Shown here piece after piece: positions 1-5,698 of a stretch of DNA of 8,250 nt. A program made the position numbers and the translations under genes. This stretch comes from Pseudomonadota bacterium (GTDB lineage Bacteria > Pseudomonadota > Alphaproteobacteria > Caulobacterales > Caulobacteraceae): NCBI GenBank assembly GCA_023445705.1, contig JAEXKM010000470.1, positions 1 through 8,250 on the forward strand, in the 5' to 3' direction. Position 1 is the first letter of the stretch. The number at the start of each line of letters is the position of its first letter. The notes under the pieces are model-generated. The model saw only the letters and a program-made list of their open reading frames with translations. It made no database searches and was not told the origin of the DNA.

Positions 1-638
1 GGCTTACCCCGGACCGGGCCGCGCGCCTGTTCAAACGCTTCAGCCAGGGCGACGCCTCGGTCAGCCGCACGCACGGCGGCACCGGCCTCGGCCTAGCCAT
101 CTGCAAGGGCCTGGTGGAGTTGATGGGCGGCCGCATCGAGGTCGAGAACCACACGGGCGCCGGCGCCATCTTCCGCATGGAGATCACCGCGGCGGTGGCG
201 ACCGCGCAGCCCGCCCCTGCCCCCGAGCAGCCCGCACGCCCGCTGGCCGCGAAGATCCTGCTGGTCGACGACCATCCGGCCAACCGTGAACTCGGCGCGA
301 CCGTGCTCGACATTCTGGGCTGCGAAGTGACCCTCGCCGAGAACGGCGAAGAGGCCGTGGCGACCGCAGCCTCGCGCGCCTTCGACCTGATCCTGATGGA
401 CGTGCACATGCCGCGCATGGATGGCCTGCAGGCGACCCGCGCGATCCGGGCGCTCGGCGGCGCCAATGCAACCCTGCCGATCCTGGCCATGAGCGCCGAC
501 GTGATGCCCGAGATGGAGACCGCCTGCCTCGAGGCCGGCATGAACGCCGCCGTCGGCAAGCCGATCCAGATTCCCGCCCTGCACGACGCCCTCGCCAAAT
601 GGCTGGCCCATGGCGATGGCCCCGCGGTCGCCGCCTAG
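1..638 (+). CDS. Hybrid sensor histidine kinase, C-terminal part (HATPase end + receiver)
   Basis: This is the 3' end of a gene that starts left of the window. The frame is open from base 3 and gives 211 visible residues. Residues 9-13 (LFKRF, then SQGD) resemble the F box and residues 25-33 (GGTGLGLAI) are the G2 ATP-lid box of a histidine kinase HATPase_c domain; the H, N and G1 boxes lie outside. After a short Ala/Pro linker (about 65-82) comes a complete receiver domain (about 84-201). It has the acidic pair D89/D90, phospho-acceptor D133 in LMDVHMP, the switch Ser S164 in LAMSAD and the conserved Lys K186 in GKP. The order kinase-receiver marks a hybrid kinase that passes phosphate inward to its own Asp, usually on to a separate phosphotransfer protein. 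The sensed signal cannot be told because the input domain is missing. No clear terminator follows; the next gene starts 81 bases on. Confidence 0.93.
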   Translation, partial: LTPDRAARLFKRFSQGDASVSRTHGGTGLGLAICKGLVELMGGRIEVENHTGAGAIFRMEITAAVATAQPAPAPEQPARPLAAKILLVDDHPANRELGATVLDILGCEVTLAENGEEAVATAASRAFDLILMDVHMPRMDGLQATRAIRALGGANATLPILAMSADVMPEMETACLEAGMNAAVGKPIQIPALHDALAKWLAHGDGPAVAA

Positions 639-719
639 TCGCGCTTTTTCGCGCCTGTCGGCTTGGAACGGCGCACGCCTGCGCATAGGCTCCCGGCCGG
701 CTTTGGTCTGGGGGTGTCC

Positions 720-1730
720 ATGAAGATCCTGCGTCTTGCCGCCGTCGCGCTCGCGACCCTGGTTTGCGCCTGTTCGCCTGGCAAGAAGGAAGAGGCCGCC
801 GCCTCGGCCGATGGCCGCACCGTGATCCGCTTCGCCACCGACTGGCGGGCCCAGGCCGAGCAAGGCGGCTTCTACCAGGCCGTCGCCACCGGCGAGTACG
901 CCAAGCGCGGCTTGGACGTGCAGATCGTCCAGGGCGGCCCCGGGGTGAACGTCCCGCAACTTCTGGCGTCCGGCGCGGTGGAAGCGGGCATGGGCTCCAA
1001 CAGCTTCATCGTCATGAATCTCGCCAAGGAGAACATCCCGGTAAAGGCCGTCGCGGCGATGATGCAGAAGGACCCGCAGGTCCTGATCGCCCATCCCGAC
1101 CAGAGCCTTGAAAAGATCGCCGACCTCAAAGGCCGTCCGATCCTGCTGTCCGACGCCTCGGTCACAGCCTTCTGGGTGTGGCTGAAGTCCAAGTACGGCT
1201 TCACCGACGATCAGGTCCGCAAATACACCTTCAACGCCGCCCCCTTCCTGGCGGACAAGCGCGTCGTCCAGCAGGGCTACGTGACCTCCGAGCCCTACAC
1301 CATCGAGAAGCAGGCGGGCCTCAAGCCCAAGGTCTTCCTGTTGGCCGACGAGGGCTATCCAGGCTACGCGACCATGATCCTGGTCCCCGAGAGCCTCATC
1401 CAGAAAAATCCGGCCGCCGTCCGCGCCTTCGTCGAGGCCTCCGCCGCTGGCTGGAAGAGCTATCTCGATGGGGACGCCGCCCCCGGCGACGCCCTGATCA
1501 GGAAGGACAATCCGGAGATGACCCAGGACGTCCTCGACCAAGCCCGCGCCAAGCTGAAGTCCTACGGCATCGTGGAGTCGGGCGACGCCCTGACGGGGGG
1601 TATCGGCGTCATGACCGACGCCCGCTGGGCCGAGTTCTTCCAGGTCGCCTCCGAGCAGGGCGTCTATCCCAAGGACATGGACTACAAGAAGGCCTACACC
1701 CTGGAATTCGTGACCCCGGCGGCGAAGTAG
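720..1730 (+). CDS. ABC transporter substrate-binding lipoprotein, NMT1/THI5-like
   Basis: The protein has 336 residues. The N-terminus is a short basic start, a hydrophobic stretch and TLVCAC at 13-18, so it is probably a lipoprotein anchored at C16 or C18, although the lipobox is not canonical. The mature part begins with a beta strand (VIRFATDW) and carries hallmarks of the SsuA/ThiY/TauA (NMT1/THI5) fold: DW...GGFYQAVATGEYAKRGLDV at about 41-67, a GP.....QLLASGAVEAG segment at 73-90, and an ADLKGR region at 134-139. It should capture a small ligand in the periplasm and deliver it to the permease encoded downstream. The ligand is unknown; sulfonates, nitrate and the thiamine pyrimidine (HMP) are handled by relatives. 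I chose the ATG at 720 because the signal sequence starts there and GGGGG (710-714) can act as a weak ribosome site. An in-frame TTG at 663 is less likely. A REP-like pair separates this gene from the ATPase gene. Confidence 0.88.
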   Translation: MKILRLAAVALATLVCACSPGKKEEAAASADGRTVIRFATDWRAQAEQGGFYQAVATGEYAKRGLDVQIVQGGPGVNVPQLLASGAVEAGMGSNSFIVMNLAKENIPVKAVAAMMQKDPQVLIAHPDQSLEKIADLKGRPILLSDASVTAFWVWLKSKYGFTDDQVRKYTFNAAPFLADKRVVQQGYVTSEPYTIEKQAGLKPKVFLLADEGYPGYATMILVPESLIQKNPAAVRAFVEASAAGWKSYLDGDAAPGDALIRKDNPEMTQDVLDQARAKLKSYGIVESGDALTGGIGVMTDARWAEFFQVASEQGVYPKDMDYKKAYTLEFVTPAAK

Positions 1731-1774
1731 CGGATGCGCGCGCCGAGGTTCGAAGCGAGACGCTCGCCGCTTTG

Positions 1775-1918
1775 GTGTCATCCCGGAAAGCCCGCAGGGC
1801 TTGTCCGGGACCCATACGCACTGGCGAGCGTGATCTGGCCGAGAGCCGGAGCTGTTTTCTGCTCGATCGCCGCTTATCGGTCCCGGTCTTCGGCCTGCAG
1901 CCGAAACTGGGATGACAC
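1775..1918. repeat. REP/BIME-like inverted pair of palindromes
   Basis: The element is bounded by a perfect 10-bp inverted repeat, GTGTCATCCC at 1775-1784 and GGGATGACAC at 1909-1918. Each end folds into its own hairpin. The left one (1781-1810) has a 7-bp arm TCCCGGA/TCCGGGA, a 6-bp arm AAGCCC/GGGCTT, a GCA loop and one unpaired G (1803). The right one (1881-1912) has TCCCGGT/ACTGGGA (one G-T pair), TTCGGC/GCCGAA, a CTGCA loop and one unpaired C (1888). Read on the opposite strand, the left hairpin has the same plan as the right one, including the position of the bulged C, while the inner stem bases differ but remain paired. This is the design of a REP doublet (BIME). No run of T follows either hairpin, so a rho-independent terminator is unlikely. 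The 68 bases between the hairpins show nothing recognisable. Confidence 0.8.
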
Positions 1919-1933
1919 ACGTGGGCTCGCAAC

Positions 1934-2680
1934 ATGAGCCTGGTCTCCTTTGAGAATGTCGAGGTCGTCTACCCTGGGCGCGGCCAGGCCCTCGGGCCGA
2001 TAGATCTCGCCATCGCCGCCGGCGAGATCGTCGCCCTCGTCGGCCCGTCGGGCTGCGGAAAGTCCACGGCCCTGCGGCTGCTGGCCGGGCTCGAGCAGCC
2101 GACGCGGGGCGTCGTGCGCCGCGCAGCCGGCCGCGGCGAAACCGCCGTGGTGTTCCAGGCTCCGACCCTGGCGCCCTGGCTCTCGGCCGAGGCCAATGTC
2201 GCCCTTCCTTTGGAACTGGCCGGCGTCGCCAAGGGCGAGGCCCGCGCCCGCGCCGTCCAGGCCCTGGCTCGTGTGGGCCTGGCGGGCGCAGAGAAGGCGC
2301 GGCCCGCGGCGCTCTCCGGCGGCATGGCGATGCGGGTGTCCCTGGCCCGCGCCATGGTCACCGAGCCCCGGCTGCTGCTGCTGGACGAGCCCTTCGCGGC
2401 CCTCGACGAGATCACCCGCCGCACCCTGGCCGACGACGTGCTCGCGCTGTGGGAAGGGTCCAAGCCCGCCATCGTGTTCGTGACCCACAACGTCGAGGAA
2501 GCGGCCTATATGGCCAGCCGCGTCGCCGTGCTCACTCGCGGCCCAGGCCGCATCGCGGGGGTCGCCCAGATTGACGCGCCCCTGCCCCGGCCGCCGGCCT
2601 TCCGGACCCAGGAGGTCTTTCGACTGGCGGCGGAGGAGGTCTCCGGCCTCCTGGCCTTCGGCATGCAGGCCGCCGCATGA
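1934..2680 (+). CDS. ABC transporter ATP-binding protein (SsuB/TauB/ThiZ type)
   Basis: This 248-residue cytoplasmic ATPase is the usual length for nitrate/sulfonate/taurine-type importers. All motifs are present in order: Walker A GPSGCGKST (37-45), Q-loop Gln Q75 in VVFQAPTLAPW, signature LSGGM (127-131, Met where most relatives have Gln), Walker B LLLLDEP (147-153, catalytic E152), D-loop ALDE, and switch His H185 in FVTHNVEEA. The APTLAPWLSAEANVALPLE stretch after the Q-loop is typical of this subfamily. It powers import through the permease encoded by the next gene. Its stop overlaps the permease start (ATGA, 2677-2680), so the two are translationally coupled. The ATG at 1934 lies 15 bases after the REP-like element and no good Shine-Dalgarno is visible, so translation may start weakly. 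The transported substrate is not known. Confidence 0.94.
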   Translation: MSLVSFENVEVVYPGRGQALGPIDLAIAAGEIVALVGPSGCGKSTALRLLAGLEQPTRGVVRRAAGRGETAVVFQAPTLAPWLSAEANVALPLELAGVAKGEARARAVQALARVGLAGAEKARPAALSGGMAMRVSLARAMVTEPRLLLLDEPFAALDEITRRTLADDVLALWEGSKPAIVFVTHNVEEAAYMASRVAVLTRGPGRIAGVAQIDAPLPRPPAFRTQEVFRLAAEEVSGLLAFGMQAAA

Positions 2681-3435
2681 GCCGGTTTTTCGCACCGGTC
2701 GTCTTGGTCCTCATCCTGCTGGCGGCCTGGGAGGCGGCGGTCCGTGTCATGGGCGTGCCGGCCTATTTCCTGCCGCCGCCCTCGGGGGTGGCCATCGCCC
2801 TGGTCGAGAACCTCCCCAGCCTGCTCAGCGCCGCCGGGATCACGCTCTCGACGGCGGTCGTCGCGCTGGTAATCGCCAGCCTGTTGGCCACCGGCCTGGC
2901 GGTGATCGTCGGCCTCAATCCCCTGCTGGAAGCGGCCGTGCGCCCGCTCGCCTCGGTGCTGCAGGTCACGCCCGTCGTGGCGATCGCCCCTCTGGTGCTG
3001 ATCTGGGCCGGCATAGACCATCCGGAACGGGCCATCGTCGCCCTGGCCGTATTGGTCGCCTTCTTCCCGATCTTCTCAGGAGCCGTGACCGGGCTGCGCG
3101 CCAGCGATCCTGACCTGGAGCGCCTGTTCGACCTCTATGGCGCCGGCCGTTGGGCCCGAGTCATGCGCCTGCGCCTGCCCTCCGCCGTTCCCTTCCTGCT
3201 GGAGGGCCACAAGGTAGGCGCAGGCTTGGCCATCATCGGCGCGGTCGTCGCAGAGTTCGGGGCGGGATCCGGCGGCGTACGCGGTCTTGCCTGGCAGATC
3301 CTCGACGCCGGCAACAAGCTGCAGACGGCGCGGATGATCGCCGCCCTGGTCGTCCTGGGCGTCATGGGCGTAGCGTTGCACGCCCTGCTAGACTTGGCCG
3401 AGCGCGCCGGCCTCTCCTGGTGGCGAGGCCGTTAA
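2677..3435 (+). CDS. ABC transporter permease (BPD_transp_1, SsuC/TauC/ThiX type)
   Basis: This is a 252-residue inner-membrane protein. Hydrophobic segments appear at about 5-24, 53-79, 94-110, 118-137, 180-194 and 218-238, consistent with the six-helix plan of this family. The cytoplasmic coupling loop (EAA-like) is at about 152-171, with the conserved Gly in LYGAGRW and the downstream LP in LRLPSAVPFL; this loop docks on the ATPase. The PAYFLPPPSGV segment (28-38), just after the first helix, is a common family marker. It starts at the ATG inside the ATPase stop codon (ATGA), and the operon seems to end here. Together with the genes at 720 and 1934 it forms a complete importer in which the permease presumably acts as a homodimer. 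Confidence 0.93.
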   Translation: MSRFFAPVVLVLILLAAWEAAVRVMGVPAYFLPPPSGVAIALVENLPSLLSAAGITLSTAVVALVIASLLATGLAVIVGLNPLLEAAVRPLASVLQVTPVVAIAPLVLIWAGIDHPERAIVALAVLVAFFPIFSGAVTGLRASDPDLERLFDLYGAGRWARVMRLRLPSAVPFLLEGHKVGAGLAIIGAVVAEFGAGSGGVRGLAWQILDAGNKLQTARMIAALVVLGVMGVALHALLDLAERAGLSWWRGR

Positions 3436-3472
3436 GCTCAGCCGTTAGGCGAGGATTAAGCCAAAGGCGGTT

Positions 3473-3486
3473 AACGCTGGAGCGTT
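3473..3486. promoter_or_regulatory. 6-2-6 inverted repeat upstream of the DUF2336 gene
   Basis: AACGCT and AGCGTT form a perfect 6-bp dyad around GG, 20 bases before the ATG at 3507, in the 71-bp gap after the permease. A 2-base loop is too tight for an RNA hairpin, so a protein-binding operator is the more natural reading, but no regulator can be named. It abuts a GGTTAACG octamer (3469-3476) that is also found twice in the 7076-7347 gap. Confidence 0.35.
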
Positions 3487-3506
3487 CCTCCCCGGCAAGA
3501 TTCGTC

Positions 3507-4601
3507 ATGGCCCGCAGCAAGCTTCACGACCTGATCGAGATGGCCAAGGAGCCCTCCAGCGAGCGCCGTCGCGAGCTGCTGCGTGGGGTCACCGACCTGT
3601 TCTTCGCCAGCGAAGACGCCCGCCGGGGCGATGAGCTCGAACTGTTCGACGATGTGCTGAGCCAGTTGGCCGGCGAGATGGAAGCCGCCGTCCGCGAGGA
3701 GCTGGCCGACCGTATGGCCGGCGCCGCCACGCCGCCGCGCGGGCTGCTGCGCGATCTGGCCCGCGACGCCTCCATCGACGTGGCGCGGCCCGTGCTCACC
3801 GGTTCCAGCGCCCTGACCGACGAGGACCTGCTGTCGGTCGCCCGCACCCGCGGACAGGACCACCTGCGCGCCATCTCCCAGCGCCCGAACGTTTCCGAGG
3901 CCGTCTCCGAAGCCATTGTCGAGCGCGGCGATGACGCCACGCTCGGCGTCCTCCTGGCCAACGAAGGCGCGCAGATGTCGCGCCAGACGCACGAGATGGT
4001 GGTTGATCGCGCCGTCGAAAGCCCTGCCCTGCACGCGGCCGTCGTCCAGCGCCAATCCCTGCCCATCGACCTGCTGAACGAGATGTACTTCGTGGTCGAG
4101 GCGCGGCTGCGCGGCGAGATCCTCGCTCGCAACGAAAGCGTCGATCCGGCCGAACTGGACGCCGCCCTCGCCGCCGGCCGCAAACAGGTCGCAACCCGCG
4201 ACGGCGCCCTGCCCCCCGACTATGCCGAGGCCGAGAAGCAGATCCGTCAGTTGCGCATGCGCGGCTCGATCACGCCCCAGGTGCTGGCCGGCTTCCTGCG
4301 CGCCCGCGAGATCACCAAGTTCCTGGTGGCCTTGAGCGAACTGGCCGAGGTCGACTTCCACACAGCCAAACGGATCCTCGAACGTCGCGAACTCGACGCC
4401 CTCTCCATCGTCTGCAAGGCGGCGGACTTCGACCGGTCGCTGTACCTTACCTTCGCGGTGCTGATCCTGGACCGCGACGCGAACGCCATGGGCCGCGCAC
4501 GCGAGTATGGCGAGCTCTACGAAAATCTTCCCCGCGAGGCCGCGCAGCGCACCCTCCGCTTCTGGAGGATGCGCCGGAAGGCCGGAGACATGGCGGCCTA
4601 G
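3507..4601 (+). CDS. DUF2336 domain-containing protein
   Basis: The protein has 364 residues, is soluble and largely alpha-helical, and has no signal peptide or membrane segment. The N-terminus (LHDLIEMAKEPSSERRRELLRGVTDLFF, about 6-33) matches what I know of alphaproteobacterial DUF2336 proteins, which share an EPSSE/KRRELL-type opening followed by LTDLFF. Residues about 85-195 contain short helical units with recurring small-residue and Leu positions (DEDLLSVARTRG, EAVSEAIVERGD, HEMVVDRAVESP, AAVVQRQSLPIDLL) that look like HEAT-like repeats. A second helical half (about 238-355) ends in a basic tail (RFWRMRRKAGD). The molecular function of the family is not established to my knowledge. The frame is open upstream into the permease, but the family-like N-terminus fixes the start at 3507. 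The ribosome site is poor and a GATTC lies 4 bases before the ATG. The stop interlocks with that of the convergent gene (CTAG, 4598-4601). Confidence 0.85.
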   Translation: MARSKLHDLIEMAKEPSSERRRELLRGVTDLFFASEDARRGDELELFDDVLSQLAGEMEAAVREELADRMAGAATPPRGLLRDLARDASIDVARPVLTGSSALTDEDLLSVARTRGQDHLRAISQRPNVSEAVSEAIVERGDDATLGVLLANEGAQMSRQTHEMVVDRAVESPALHAAVVQRQSLPIDLLNEMYFVVEARLRGEILARNESVDPAELDAALAAGRKQVATRDGALPPDYAEAEKQIRQLRMRGSITPQVLAGFLRAREITKFLVALSELAEVDFHTAKRILERRELDALSIVCKAADFDRSLYLTFAVLILDRDANAMGRAREYGELYENLPREAAQRTLRFWRMRRKAGDMAA

Positions 4602-5641
4602 GGCGCGCCCGTCGCCGCAGGCGCGGGCTGGGGCGCGTTGTAGCGGATCGGAACCTTCACCTTGCCGCCCACCACGGGCAGGCCCTCGATCGTCCACGGC
4701 CGCAGTTGAAAGCCGCCGGAAAGCGCCAAAGCCGCGTCTCCGAAGCCCAAGCCCGCCGGCTCCTCGCTCTGCGTGGCGCACGCGCTCAAGTGGCCGCCGC
4801 CGGCGATATCGCACAACAGGACGACCCGGCCCGTGCTGACGCCGGCCTTTGTCGCCGCCTCCGGGTAGCCTCCCGCGAATTCGCGTGGCGACGGCATGGC
4901 CGCCCAGACCGGCTTGCCGACCAGACGCCTGGTCGGATCCAGCATTTCGGGCGCGAAGGTGAAGGAAATCTGCGTCAGCATGCCGGCGCTTTTCGTGCCG
5001 TCGGACAGCACGGCCGGGCCAACGAAGCGGCTGTATAGGGTCTTGGCCGCCTTGGCGAAGCCGAGCCGTTCCGGCTCCTCGTTCACCGTCTCGCAACCGG
5101 CGAGCTGCCCCTCACCCTTGAACGAGCAGTTCAGGGTCACCCGGCCGCCGACCTTCTTCTCCTTGGCCTGTTCCGGATAGGCGGCCGCCACCTCTGCGTA
5201 GGACGGCGCCGACGTCCACGGGACGTCGGTGAGGACCATTCGCGAGGGACCTTGATAGGGACCGTTGCCGGGAATTCGCGTGCCCAGCGCCAGATCAGGC
5301 GTGCGGAAGTTGATCGGCACCTTGATCTGGCTGACCACCGGCTTGCCGTCGCGAGTGGCCGGCTTCAGCAAGAGCTGGGGCGCCAACGCCATGGCGGCGT
5401 GGCCGAAACCGGAGCCCGGCGGCGTCTCCTCGGCGATCCAGCAGTCGAACAGCGCGCCCTGCAGGCTTACGCCGCAGACCAGCGTCACCTTGCCGCCCAG
5501 GCCCTTCTTCCAGGCTTCCTCCGGCCAGACCGTCATCAGGTCTTCCATGGAGGGTCTCTTCAACCAATCCGCATCCGTATCGCGCGCGTGCGCGGCCGTC
5601 GCGGCGCCCGCCCAAACAAGAGCTAACGCCCACCGTCTCAT
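4598..5641 (-). CDS. Exported protein with three TonB-C-terminal-like repeats
   Basis: This 347-residue protein begins with a classical signal peptide (MRRWALALVW..., probable cleavage after AHA at 17-19), so it should be periplasmic or secreted. The rest is three copies of one unit at about 39-115, 155-231 and 259-336. Each has (Y/W)PE, a G(R/K)V(T/V)L strand, then C-x10-C (C56/C67, C172/C183, C277/C288), EE or EEP, a GF..AA segment, and in copies 1 and 3 a closing GxPV...KVP(I)-type strand. This resembles the TonB C-terminal fold (PF03544-like), yet there is no N-terminal membrane anchor and no Pro-rich spacer, so a normal energy-transducing role is unlikely. The paired cysteines suggest one disulphide per unit. 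The start at 5641 is chosen because GGGGGAAG (5643-5650) precedes it and the signal peptide begins there; an upstream ATG at 5668 would add nine residues. It follows the TPR-like gene by 57 bases. Confidence 0.8.
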   Translation of the reverse strand: MRRWALALVWAGAATAAHARDTDADWLKRPSMEDLMTVWPEEAWKKGLGGKVTLVCGVSLQGALFDCWIAEETPPGSGFGHAAMALAPQLLLKPATRDGKPVVSQIKVPINFRTPDLALGTRIPGNGPYQGPSRMVLTDVPWTSAPSYAEVAAAYPEQAKEKKVGGRVTLNCSFKGEGQLAGCETVNEEPERLGFAKAAKTLYSRFVGPAVLSDGTKSAGMLTQISFTFAPEMLDPTRRLVGKPVWAAMPSPREFAGGYPEAATKAGVSTGRVVLLCDIAGGGHLSACATQSEEPAGLGFGDAALALSGGFQLRPWTIEGLPVVGGKVKVPIRYNAPQPAPAATGAP

Positions 5642-5642
5642 G

Positions 5643-5650
5643 CTTCCCCC
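5643..5650 (-). promoter_or_regulatory. Shine-Dalgarno of the TonB-like repeat gene
   Basis: On the minus strand GGGGGAAG lies one base before the ATG at 5641. The purine core is about 4 bases away, close but usable. It supports this start over the in-frame ATG at 5668. Confidence 0.5.
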
Positions 5651-5698
5651 GAAAGCTGCCCGCCCCATCTGGCAAGCGCTGCCGTAAGTTGCAATGAT

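Noticed and set aside
671..684. Small hairpin GCGCA-CGCC-TGCGC after the kinase gene
   Set aside because: A 5-bp stem with no following T run is not enough for a terminator and is expected by chance at this GC content.
663..691. Possible sigma-70-type promoter TTGGAA-N17-TAGGCT before the binding-protein gene
   Set aside because: Only 4 of 6 and 3 of 6 consensus matches in a GC-rich gap; too weak to report as a feature without a mapped start.
639..719. TPP riboswitch upstream of the THI5-like binding protein
   Set aside because: The gap is only 81 bases and lacks the conserved CTGAGA and ACCTGA-like pieces.
93..1781. 562-codon open frame on the minus strand, antisense to the kinase and binding-protein genes
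   Set aside because: It is a typical shadow frame of high-GC coding DNA: it spans two well-supported plus-strand genes and their gap, its translation is rich in Gly/His/Arg with no recognisable domain, and it has no ribosome site.
3471..5096. 541-codon minus-strand open frame covering the DUF2336 gene and part of the TonB-like gene
   Set aside because: Shadow of third-position GC bias; it overlaps two genes with clear domain signatures and has no domain of its own.
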